Origin: CAWFKS01 sp963816435
GTDB taxonomy: Bacteria > Pseudomonadota > Alphaproteobacteria > Rhizobiales > Rhizobiaceae
NCBI GenBank assembly: GCA_963816435.1
Contig: CAWFKS010000001.1
Span: 1 to 64,000 of the forward strand
Reading direction: 5' to 3'
DNA length: 64,000 nt
Shown here one piece after another: positions 7,816-14,730 of the stretch; the first letter of the stretch is position 1, and the number at the start of each line of letters is the position of its first letter. A program made the translations under genes and the position numbers. The notes below the pieces were generated by a model. The model did not search any database and was not told the origin of the DNA. It was given only the letters and a program-made list of their open reading frames with translations.

Positions 7816-8666
7816 GCCTCCGCGTCGCGCAGAGACTACGCGACGAGCTGCCTTCCCTCACGAAGTCTGAGCGGATGGTGGCAAATTACGTGCTGTCGAA
7901 CATGAACCGGCTTCCATTCGAGACGGCTGCGACCATTGCTGAGAGCGTGGGCGTCAGCCCAATGACGGTAAGCCGCTTTCTGCGCACACTCGGCTTCAAG
8001 GGTCTGAGTGACCTTAAGGAACAGCTGCGCTCCGAAGCTGATTCCGCGCCATTGCTGATCTCCGATCGCGTTGACCGCATACGCACAGAGGCCGCGGCGG
8101 ACACGCGCCTCGGCAGCAATCTCGAACTCGAAATCCGGGCCATCGTGAGCGTCTATGAACTGCGCTCTGCGGCTGCTTGGCAGCAGGTCGTGGACTTGCT
8201 GTGCACAAGCACCGAGGTCTTCGTCGCCGGCTTTCAGACTGTCAGCGGAATCGCATCGGATTTCGCCGCCCGCCTGGACTATGCGCGCCCCAATTCCAAC
8301 CTCCTGCGCGGCAAGAGCGGAACGTTTGGCAAGCTGCTCGCCGGAACCGGCGAAAGCAAAGTCCTGATCCTTTTCGAAATGCGCCGCTACACCAAGCTGA
8401 GTCAGCAGCTTGCAAGTGCGGCTAACGAGGCGGGCATCCCATTGGTGATCATCTGCGACAACTATTGCTATTGGGCGCATGACTTCACCAGCAATGTTCT
8501 CGCAGTGAGCACCCAATCGGAACTGTTCTGGGATTCACAGACGCCTTTCCTGACACTGACAAATCTGCTGCTGGACGACGTGATCGCTCAGCAGCGGGAT
8601 GAGGTAGCAGCACGTGTCCAGGCATTGCGCCGCCTGCAGGATCGGTTCGAAGCATTCCTCGACTAG
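7812..8666 (+). CDS. RpiR/MurR-family transcriptional regulator (HTH plus SIS domain)
   Basis: The 284-residue regulator has an N-terminal winged helix-turn-helix of the RpiR type, recognisable as LTKSERMVANYVLSN followed by ETAATIAESVGVSPMTVSRFLRTLGFKG at about residues 16-65, and a C-terminal sugar-isomerase (SIS) fold at about 110-260 containing EVFVAGFQTVSGIASDF and LVIICDNYCYWA. In characterised relatives the SIS domain binds phosphosugars. Here the classic SIS Ser/Thr-rich phosphosugar motif is weak (FEMRRYTKLS), so another ligand is possible. The ATG overlaps the amidase stop (ATGA), so it is co-translated and likely controls the amidase and the divergent transporter operon. Confidence 0.88.
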   Translation: MSLRVAQRLRDELPSLTKSERMVANYVLSNMNRLPFETAATIAESVGVSPMTVSRFLRTLGFKGLSDLKEQLRSEADSAPLLISDRVDRIRTEAAADTRLGSNLELEIRAIVSVYELRSAAAWQQVVDLLCTSTEVFVAGFQTVSGIASDFAARLDYARPNSNLLRGKSGTFGKLLAGTGESKVLILFEMRRYTKLSQQLASAANEAGIPLVIICDNYCYWAHDFTSNVLAVSTQSELFWDSQTPFLTLTNLLLDDVIAQQRDEVAARVQALRRLQDRFEAFLD

Positions 8667-9070
8667 AACGCGACCCGGGCTGGATATGCCACCGATCTAT
8701 CTGCCTCGCGGGGCACATCTCGATCCAGAACGGCGACTGCCCGAGAACGCGGCTGACTTCTTCAACAGCCGGCTACGGTCGGGAATCGTGAAGAGTTTCG
8801 GGCGCCGGCAGGGTACGAAAGTCCCCGAGGAAGGAACCCGCGGGGCACGGTCGACGGCTATGGGGATTTCGATTTGCGGCCGATGTCGGCGATGGCGCGA
8901 CCGCCGCTGGGAAGCGTGGGGAGGGATGCGGAGAGGCGGCTTCGTTGTGCCTCCGCGCAGTCCAGCCAATCCCGAGGATCGGATCAGCGGGCCGATCCGT
9001 TGGTCCCGATCTCGGCCGTTATTCGCAACTGCGGACCCACATGTTCGTGCCCACGATGTCCGGTTCCGGG
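8667..9070. other. 404-bp stretch without a recognisable gene
   Basis: Between the regulator stop and the IS remnant no reading frame gives a recognisable protein. Open frames exist on both strands but have the Arg/Gly/Pro-rich composition expected of out-of-frame GC-rich DNA, and none has a good ribosome-binding site. It may be decayed island DNA. No tRNA, terminator with T-run or clear repeat is seen. Confidence 0.5.
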
Positions 9071-9096
9071 TGGAGTGCGCCCCTGGAGGTCGACAC
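9071..9096. repeat. putative terminal inverted repeat of the IS3-family remnant
   Basis: The 26-bp sequence lies just beyond the transposase stop codon and matches the general pattern of IS150/IS3 ends. The assignment is by resemblance, since the matching left end is absent from the window. Confidence 0.5.
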
Positions 9097-9099
9097 TGA

Positions 9100-9651
9100 T
9101 CAGGCTGCTGTTTTGCCAGTCTGCCGGATGTGGTGATCCTCGAACTGCTGCGGGTTCAGATAGCCGAGCGCTGAATGGAGCCTGCGTTTGTTGTAAACCT
9201 CCTCGATGAAGCGGGGCAGGTGTTCGGCGACGTCCTCGAAGGACTCGCAGGCCATCGGATAGACCGCTTCGACCTTCAGCGTCTTCATGAAGCTCTCCGC
9301 CTTGGCGTTGTCATAAGGATTGCCTCTGCGCCCCATTGAGCCGATCAGACCGTGGTCAGCCAAGCGACGCCGGTAGAGCTCGGCGGCATATTGCGCGCCG
9401 CGATCGGAATGGTGGATGCAGCCTGGCGGAGGCCGTCTTCGATCTATGGCGGTCTTCAAGGCGGCAACGGTGAGGCGCGCATCAATGGAGCGGCCGATGG
9501 CGTAGCCGACGATCATGCGCGACCAGGCGTCGAGGATGATGGTGACATAGATGAAGCGGGTGGGAAGCGCGACATAGGTGATGTCGCTGACCCAGAGCTG
9601 GCTCGGACCCCTTGGAACCATATGCGGGTCAAGCTTTCGAGGTGCGCTTAG
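9100..9651 (-). pseudogene. IS3-family transposase (OrfB) C-terminal fragment
   Basis: About 180 residues of an rve-type DDE transposase remain. The first catalytic Asp is in WVSDITYV, the second in HHSDRGAQY and the Glu in NAKAESFMKTLK; the typical tail HSALGYLNPQQFE follows. The N-terminal half, including the HTH_21 region, and the frameshifted orfA partner are absent. The frame stays open upstream into the isomerase gene, but that part is antisense-like noise in another frame. The three catalytic residues are intact, yet without the DNA-binding half the product is not expected to work. Confidence 0.85.
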
Positions 9652-10228
9652 CCCATGAGGTGGCATCCTCAACCCGGTCATCACCCCAGAACACTTCTTC
9701 TCCGACAACAAATGTCGGGCTGCCAAAAATGCCAAGCGACTTCGCCTCCGCAGTGGCGTGCGCAAGCACTTCGGCGATACGGTCGGTACGAGCTGTTTCG
9801 ATGATGCGGACTGGGTCCTGTCCGATCTCTTTGATAGCCCCTGAAAGGTTCGGGTCTTCACCAGCGGGCTGACCCATCTCAAACCAGCGCCGATAAGTGG
9901 CGCGCGTATAGTTTTCTGCCCAACCTTCTTCAACCCCAACCATCGCGACCTGGTTTGCAAAGACAAGCTCCGGCAGTGGATAGGGTGCCGGCAGAGCCGG
10001 ATGTAGCCCATAGTGCTCCGCCCGCCGCTCAATGTCGCGCCACATATATGCCGACTTCACCGGCTTGTCCTTGAAGGGGATATTGTTCTGCTCAATCATG
10101 ATTTCGCGGACGTTGAAGGGACGCCATCGAAAGTCCACGCCCACCGCTTTCGCCCATTCCGGTAAACGCATGACGGTAAGGTAGGTATAGGTGCTTCCGA
10201 TGGAAAACCAGAAATCGATTGTCGCCAT
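9629..10228 (-). CDS. 2-hydroxychromene-2-carboxylate isomerase / GST-kappa-like DsbA-family protein
   Basis: The 199-residue protein belongs to the DsbA-like thioredoxin-fold group that includes HCCA isomerase and kappa GST. In place of a CxxC redox motif it has Ser in the SIGSTYTY segment at residues 9-16, the position of the catalytic or GSH-activating Ser in this family. The C-terminal thioredoxin half shows LGIFGSPTFVVGEEVFWGDDR, a hallmark segment. HCCA isomerases act in naphthalene or aromatic breakdown with glutathione; other members have unknown substrates. A few C-terminal residues and the stop lie at the junction with the IS remnant, so the native end may have been replaced. The gene is more AT-rich than the core genes and lies between the integrase and the IS, which suggests acquisition by transfer. 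Confidence 0.82.
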   Translation of the reverse strand: MATIDFWFSIGSTYTYLTVMRLPEWAKAVGVDFRWRPFNVREIMIEQNNIPFKDKPVKSAYMWRDIERRAEHYGLHPALPAPYPLPELVFANQVAMVGVEEGWAENYTRATYRRWFEMGQPAGEDPNLSGAIKEIGQDPVRIIETARTDRIAEVLAHATAEAKSLGIFGSPTFVVGEEVFWGDDRVEDATSWAKRTSKA

Positions 10229-10362
10229 ATCACTCCCTTTCTTCCAACATCGAACCCGTCGTAATGCTTCAAACAGCCTAACACTTCCTACTGTGATGTA
10301 TTCTTAGGGTCAAAAGCGGTCGTTTCGCGTTCGGAAGCGTAAAGTCCGCTTTGGGGGCGCGA

Positions 10363-10383
10363 AGCGGTCGTTCAGCGACCGCT
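10363..10383. repeat. 8-bp perfect inverted repeat (hairpin)
   Basis: AGCGGTCG at 10363-10370 pairs with CGACCGCT at 10376-10383 across a 5-base loop. A second copy of AGCGGTCGTT lies at about 10316-10325. The hairpin is in the 253-bp spacer between the integrase 3' end and the isomerase start, and neither strand has a T-run after it. No gene is seen in this spacer. Confidence 0.45.
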
Positions 10384-10481
10384 GCAAGAAAGTCCTCGCC
10401 CAAGAAAGGCAAAGTTTGCCTGAACCTTTAATCAGCCCCGCTATGCACTCGGTCCGGCGAAGCTTACGGACTGCGCCGATC

Positions 10482-12431
10482 TCAACTCTGCATCACGCGC
10501 CTGCCACGCGTCCGCTTTCCTTGAGCGAGCCTGTCGAAATCCAGGCCGCGGAAGATTGAATAATCCACCCGTGCATCGAGCGCGGCATGCGCGATCTCGA
10601 ACGCCCGGTCCTCCGTGATGGCCCTGAAGCCGTAGAGGTCATGCTCGTTCTCGATCTTGTGCCCGGCCTGGAGCCGCCTGTCGCGCGAATCCACCTTGGC
10701 CTCGCGCAGGAAATCGATGTGGCCGCCGCGCAGGGAATGGAATACCTCGCGGCCGTTTCCCTGGACGCCGGCCTTCTTGAAGAGGCGCTGCATGTATGAA
10801 CTCGCGCTCTTGCTCGGATCCGCCAGACGGGTCAGTTCCGGAAAGAGGGAGGTCTGGCCTTTGGCGCGCGCCCAGTCCACGAAGCCGATCTCCCGCAGGA
10901 AGTCGTGCAGGACGAAAAACGTGGTGCTCTGGTCGGTCTTGATCGGCACGCGACGCCATATCCCCTCGGCCGTGAGGACGATGCCGCTGGTCCGAGCCAC
11001 GAACACGCCTGGATACTTTTCGCGGATGTCGCTTCCCTGAAGGTGCACGAGCAGCCCAAGCCGGCGTCCGGTCAGATCGCCCAGGAGCGGCAGGATCGCC
11101 TCGTCGAGCAAACCGCCTGCCACGCCGGTCCGGAAGATCCTGCTCTTCTGGTCGGAGCTCAAGGGCTCGGTCGACTGCTTCGGCGCAGCGGTCTCCGGAT
11201 ACCGCAGCTTCGCGTTCGCGAACGGATCGGCAAACTCGTAGTCCGTCATCTTGTAGCGGATGATCGATCGTGCGGTCGTGACATAGCCATCTTCGAGCGC
11301 GGATCGCTTGAGGGGCTTGAAGCGGAGATCGGCATTCGCCGCCAGGATCTCGCGTGGTGACTTGTCCGACGGCCTGTGCCGTGCCTGTGCAGGCCAGTGC
11401 GCCATCAGAGCGATGAAGGCCTGAAGGTCGGCTGGCGTGTAAGTATCCACCGGATGATCGCCGATGAGGTCGATGAAGACTGCAAGCCGCATCCGGGCGG
11501 TCTTGACGTCCTTGTGGCCGGCGCCAAGCTTGACCTCGCGCGCAGCGAAATACTCTTCAGCTACCTCGCTCAAGCATGGCAGCTCCGAAGGCTTGCGCTC
11601 CACGGTTCGCCGATCGAGCCGGAAAGCCGGAACGATCTTGCCGTTCTCGTCGCGATGGACGCGTGCCGCGGGAGCCTGCTCGTGCGCGGCTGCTGCGGCC
11701 GGTGCGAGGGGAGCGCTGACGCCGTTCGCTACCAATTCAGGCGCGGCGGCCCTGACCGCATCGCCGCTCGGGCTCGGATCGGCCGCAGGCGCAGGCGGAA
11801 TGTCCCGGCGCGGCTGCGGAGACATCTTCTTGGTGCCGTCGGCAATTTCGACCGTCGCCATGATGCGGGAGACGGACTGAGCCTTCAGAATTTCGGCATT
11901 GTCCACGATGAGCGGATTGCCCTCGGCGCCCTTCGCGAGTTCGCGGTTGAGCGAAACCAGACCGCGGATGCCGGCAAAGCCGGACTCCTGGTGCGGGGGC
12001 GTTGGCGGAGCGGCCTGCGACAAGACCTGCCGCATCGCCATCAGGTAGCCCTTGACCTCGGCGGCTGCGATCTCCGGAGGGAGGCCGCCCTCGTCACCGT
12101 CAGCTTGGTTTTCCTGCATGCGCGCCGTCCTGATCTGTTCGAAGCGGGTGCGGGCGAGCGCCGCCAGCAGCTCTGCCTCGGCACGTGCCTGCCTTGCCGT
12201 CAGCGGACCGAGCCCGACGCGCAGGTTGCGCGCGGGCGTTCCGCCGATGTCCTCGGGCATCCTGATCTGGAAAAGATAAACGGACCCTGACCGGACGAGG
12301 TACCTGCCGGGCGAATTGCTTCCCGCGTTTGCCCGAGCAGGAGAACGGGACCGCCGCGAGTCCGTGCCAGACGATATGTCCAGCGATATGTCCGACGATA
12401 CTTCGGGCGATACTTTGTGCGATCCGTCCAC
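10482..12431 (-). CDS. tyrosine-type site-specific integrase with DUF6538 N-terminus
   Basis: The 649-residue recombinase contains a DUF6538-like N-terminal segment (RYLVRSGSVYLFQIRMP, residues 43-59), a low-complexity Ala/Pro linker at about 205-260, a SAM-like core-binding region at about 285-400 and a C-terminal catalytic domain. The catalytic set is complete: Arg456 in LTGRRLG, His565-x-x-Arg568 in VFHSLRGG, His591 in QAGHK and Tyr600 in DLYGF. The start GTG at 12431 has GGAG 10-13 bases upstream. It begins 90 bp from the 3' end of tRNA-Ser, the usual arrangement for an integrase that uses the tRNA 3' end as attachment site. It probably mobilised the accessory DNA to its left. The first 60 coding bases are a 12-bp tandem repeat. 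Confidence 0.9.
   Translation of the reverse strand: MDGSHKVSPEVSSDISLDISSGTDSRRSRSPARANAGSNSPGRYLVRSGSVYLFQIRMPEDIGGTPARNLRVGLGPLTARQARAEAELLAALARTRFEQIRTARMQENQADGDEGGLPPEIAAAEVKGYLMAMRQVLSQAAPPTPPHQESGFAGIRGLVSLNRELAKGAEGNPLIVDNAEILKAQSVSRIMATVEIADGTKKMSPQPRRDIPPAPAADPSPSGDAVRAAAPELVANGVSAPLAPAAAAAHEQAPAARVHRDENGKIVPAFRLDRRTVERKPSELPCLSEVAEEYFAAREVKLGAGHKDVKTARMRLAVFIDLIGDHPVDTYTPADLQAFIALMAHWPAQARHRPSDKSPREILAANADLRFKPLKRSALEDGYVTTARSIIRYKMTDYEFADPFANAKLRYPETAAPKQSTEPLSSDQKSRIFRTGVAGGLLDEAILPLLGDLTGRRLGLLVHLQGSDIREKYPGVFVARTSGIVLTAEGIWRRVPIKTDQSTTFFVLHDFLREIGFVDWARAKGQTSLFPELTRLADPSKSASSYMQRLFKKAGVQGNGREVFHSLRGGHIDFLREAKVDSRDRRLQAGHKIENEHDLYGFRAITEDRAFEIAHAALDARVDYSIFRGLDFDRLAQGKRTRGRRVMQS
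12372..12431. repeat. five degenerate 12-bp tandem repeats in the integrase 5' end
   Basis: The plus strand reads as five consecutive 12-base units beginning CGAT: CGATATGTCCAG, CGATATGTCCGA, CGATACTTCGGG, CGATACTTTGTG and CGATCCGTCCAC. In the integrase frame each unit is four codons, giving xxxS tetrapeptides (for example SDIS, LDIS). The length is a multiple of three, so copy-number change would keep the frame. Confidence 0.75.
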
Positions 12432-12520
12432 CTTCCATCTCCCCCGGTCGGGAGCTGCGGGAAAAGATTTCCCAAGCGGAACAGGCGGTTAGCGCAAATT
12501 GGGTTAGAGTCCCCCGGGAC

Positions 12521-12610
12521 TGGCGGAGAGGGGGGGATTCGAACCCCCGATACCCTTGCGAGTATGCCGCATTTCGAGTGCGGTGCATTCAACCACTCTG
12601 CCACCTCTCC
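12521..12610 (-). tRNA. tRNA-Ser (anticodon CGA)
   Basis: On the minus strand the 90-nt sequence folds as a class II tRNA. The acceptor GGAGAGG pairs with CCTCTCC, and a discriminator G and an encoded CCA end at 12521. The D arm contains the TGGTTGAA loop, the anticodon stem CCGCA/TGCGG holds the 7-base loop CTCGAAA with anticodon CGA, a long variable arm follows, and the T arm is GGGGG-TTCGAAT-CCCCC. It reads UCG serine codons. The integrase gene starts 90 bp beyond its 3' end, so this is the probable attB site. Confidence 0.95.
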
Positions 12611-13020
12611 GCGGTGTGCGTGGCCGGCCCTTGCGGACGCGGCGCACACATAACCATTGAAGCGCGGCGAAACAAGCGGCATTTGCCGGTTCCAGCTGTG
12701 GCATTCCTGCAGAAGGTCGGCCAGCACACCTCGTCGATCTCGGCGGCGCTCATGCCGGCAACACTGTGTGCGACCTTGCGCGGCAGAGGCCACATGCCCG
12801 GCCGTCGCGCCGCCGAAGACCGCCGCTTCGCCTTGACTTCGCCGGTGACGTGAAGTAACGGGTGCCGGCTTGCGGCGTGGAAGCAATTCCCGCCGCATCT
12901 TCGTTGCGCGATTCCGCTCGCGGGCGCGCGAGGAAGAAAACCCCGAACCGGAACGACTGACAAGAAGACCGCCGGGTTGCCTATGCGATCCAGGCCGGGA
13001 CGAACAGCGAAAGGCAAAAA
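12611..13020. other. 410-bp upstream region of rplU, no gene recognised
   Basis: The interval separates the tRNA-Ser 5' end from rplU and should contain both their promoters. Open frames on the minus strand run through the tRNA or rplU and have no recognisable motif, so they are not called. Just before rplU the sequence CGAAAGGCAAAAA provides only a weak AAGG ribosome-binding site. No riboswitch or hairpin with a T-run was recognised. Confidence 0.5.
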
Positions 13021-13659
13021 ATGTTCGCAGTCATCAAAACCGGTGGCAAGCAGTATCGCGTTGCCGCCGACGATGTATTGAAGATCGAGAAGGTCGCCGG
13101 CGACGTCGGCGAGATCGTGCAGATCGGCAACGTGCTCGCCTATGGCGACGGCGACGACGTGACCATCGGCACCCCGTTCGTCGACGGCGCCTCCGTGGCC
13201 GCCGAGGTCGTCGAGCAGGGCCGCGGCCCGAAGGTCATTGCCTTCAAGAAGCGCCGTCGCCAGAATTCGCGCCGCAAGCGCGGCCATCGCCAGCTGCTGA
13301 CCACCGTGCGGATCTCGGAGATCCTGACCGGCGGCGCCAAGCCGAAGGCCGCGGCCAAGAAGACGCCGGCCAAGGCCGAAGCCAAGGACGAGGCGCCGAA
13401 GGCGGAAGCCAAGGCCGAGGCGAAGTCGGACGCGGCTGCGCCGCTGTTCACCGCGCCGAAGGGCGAGGGCGACGACCTGACCAAGATCAAGGGCATCGGC
13501 CCGGTCGCGGCCGGCCAGCTCAACGAGCAGGGCATCACCACCTTCGCCCAGATCGCCAAGCTGACCGACAAGGAGATCGCCAGGATCGACGAGGCGATGC
13601 CGTTCAGCGCCGACCAGATCAGCGACTGGCGCGATCAGGCGAAAGAGCTGGCGAAGTAG
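13021..13659 (+). CDS. rplU: 50S ribosomal protein L21 with C-terminal helix-hairpin-helix extension
   Basis: Residues 1-103 are a standard bacterial L21 (start MFAVIKTGGKQYRV, signature KKRRRQNSRRKRGHRQ near 76-91), which binds 23S rRNA close to L20. Residues 104-150 are an Ala/Lys/Glu-rich linker, and about 155-212 form a helix-hairpin-helix-like domain containing DDLTKIKGIGPVAAGQLNEQG and ADQISDWRDQAKELAK. The total of 212 residues is twice the usual 103. Such an extended L21 is known in Rhizobiales. The extension resembles the small domain found in other alphaproteobacterial ribosome-associated proteins, but its role is not established. rpmA follows 77 bp downstream. Confidence 0.96.
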   Translation: MFAVIKTGGKQYRVAADDVLKIEKVAGDVGEIVQIGNVLAYGDGDDVTIGTPFVDGASVAAEVVEQGRGPKVIAFKKRRRQNSRRKRGHRQLLTTVRISEILTGGAKPKAAAKKTPAKAEAKDEAPKAEAKAEAKSDAAAPLFTAPKGEGDDLTKIKGIGPVAAGQLNEQGITTFAQIAKLTDKEIARIDEAMPFSADQISDWRDQAKELAK

Positions 13660-13736
13660 GCTGCGAACACCATATCGGGCGACAGCGCCCTTGAAGACAC
13701 GAATTCGGCGCCCGGCGGGCGCAAAGGAGTAAGAAG

Positions 13737-14006
13737 ATGGCACACAAGAAAGCCGGCGGTTCCTCGCGCAACGGTCGCGATTCCGAATCCAAGCGCCTCG
13801 GCGTGAAGAAGTTCGGCGGCGAGAAGGTCGTGGCCGGCAACATCATCATTCGCCAGCGCGGCACCAAGTGGCACCCCGGCAGCAATGTCGGGCTTGGCAA
13901 GGACTACACGATTTTCGCCCTCACCGAAGGCGCCGTGTCGTTTGCCAAGAAAGCCAACGGCCGAACCTACGTCTCGGTAAACCCGATGACGGAAGCCGCG
14001 GAGTAG
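13737..14006 (+). CDS. rpmA: 50S ribosomal protein L27
   Basis: The 89-residue protein begins MAHKKAGGSSRNGRDS, the conserved N-terminus that reaches the peptidyl-transferase centre, and contains GNIIIRQRGTKWHPG. The methionine-initiated form without a cleavable Firmicutes-type leader is as expected for proteobacteria. A ribosome-binding site AAAGGAG lies 8 bases before the ATG. It is co-transcribed with rplU and ends before a strong terminator at 14077-14109. Confidence 0.97.
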   Translation: MAHKKAGGSSRNGRDSESKRLGVKKFGGEKVVAGNIIIRQRGTKWHPGSNVGLGKDYTIFALTEGAVSFAKKANGRTYVSVNPMTEAAE

Positions 14007-14076
14007 CCGGATCCGCAGATCAAACACCGGCGCCCATCTCGGGAACCGGTGTCCGGAAAAGTCCGGAAAAGGATCA

Positions 14077-14109
14077 GGGGAGATGGGCGACCATCTCCCC
14101 TTTTTCTTT
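14077..14109 (+). terminator. rho-independent terminator after rplU-rpmA
   Basis: A 10-bp perfect stem, GGGGAGATGG with CCATCTCCCC across the loop GCGA (14077-14100), is followed by TTTTTCTTT. It ends 15 bases before the GNAT start, so that gene needs read-through or its own promoter. Confidence 0.9.
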
Positions 14110-14124
14110 GCCGGAGGACAAACC

Positions 14125-14715
14125 ATGGTTGCCGAACAGGAAGACGCCGAAGAGACAAGTCTGGAAATCGACTGTCCGGTGCTGGTCACTGAAAGGCTGG
14201 TGCTGCGCCAGCCGCACGAGGACGATGTGGCCGAACTGGCCGAGCTCGCGGGAAACCGCCGCGTTGCCGAAATGCTGGCGCGCATGCCGCATCCCTACGG
14301 CGCCGCCGAGGCGCGCGACTTCATCGCGCGGTCGAAGACGAAGCGAACGGCCGGTTGCACCTACGCGGTGACGCTCGCCGACAGCGGTGCGCTGGTCGGC
14401 GGCGCGGGGCTGGACGCCAAGGATCGCGGGCTGGAGCTCGGCTACTGGATCGGCGAGCCCTATTGGGGCAATGGCTATGCGACGGAGGCTGCGCACGCGC
14501 TGGTCGACCTCGCCTTCCGCGCCACCGAAATCGACCGTCTCCACGTGTCGTGCCGGGTCATCAACTCGGCTTCGCGCCGGGTCATCCACAAATGCGGCTT
14601 CCAGTACGCCGGCCAGGGCATGATCGACTCGCTTGCCGCCGGCCGGGTGGCGGTGGAGCGCTATGCGCTCGACCGCAAGACCTGGGTGAGCCTCAGGACA
14701 TGGTCGCAGGAGTGA
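14125..14715 (+). CDS. GNAT-family N-acetyltransferase (RimJ/RimL-like)
   Basis: The 196-residue enzyme shows the RimJ-type start (LVTERLVLRQPHEDD), a beta-strand with GYWIGEPYWGNGYATEA that holds the acetyl-CoA pyrophosphate loop, and SRRVIHKCGFQYAG typical of the C-terminal strand-helix. It transfers an acetyl group from acetyl-CoA, possibly to a ribosomal protein or another amine; the acceptor is not predictable. The start at 14125 has a GGAGG ribosome-binding site 9 bases upstream. A longer frame from 14083 would begin inside the terminator stem. This gene lies between rpmA and obgE in many rhizobia. Confidence 0.9.
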   Translation: MVAEQEDAEETSLEIDCPVLVTERLVLRQPHEDDVAELAELAGNRRVAEMLARMPHPYGAAEARDFIARSKTKRTAGCTYAVTLADSGALVGGAGLDAKDRGLELGYWIGEPYWGNGYATEAAHALVDLAFRATEIDRLHVSCRVINSASRRVIHKCGFQYAGQGMIDSLAAGRVAVERYALDRKTWVSLRTWSQE

Positions 14716-14730
14716 GGCGTGAGGCGGTGC

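Larger units (their letters stand above)
9071..9651 (-). mobile_element. truncated IS3-family insertion sequence
   Basis: The right part of an IS3-family element survives. At 9071-9096 the sequence starts TGGAGTGCGCCCC and finishes in GGTCGACAC, a form typical of IS3-group terminal inverted repeats (TG at the tip, GGACAC-like inner end). The transposase 3' half follows directly. The opposite end, orfA and the first half of orfB are missing, and the remnant runs straight into the 3' end of the isomerase gene near 9630-9651. It is therefore immobile by itself. No target duplication can be identified because one end is lost. Confidence 0.75.

Noticed and set aside
8614..9099. A 161-codon plus-strand frame after the RpiR gene
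   Set aside because: Its first part overlaps the regulator, composition is typical of noncoding GC-rich DNA, and no ribosome-binding site or motif is present.
12363..12431. CRISPR array
   Set aside because: The 12-bp units are contiguous without spacers and lie inside the integrase coding sequence; no cas genes are in the window.
12589..13743. A 384-codon minus-strand frame covering rplU and the tRNA
   Set aside because: It runs through a tRNA and antisense to rplU, so it cannot be a real gene.
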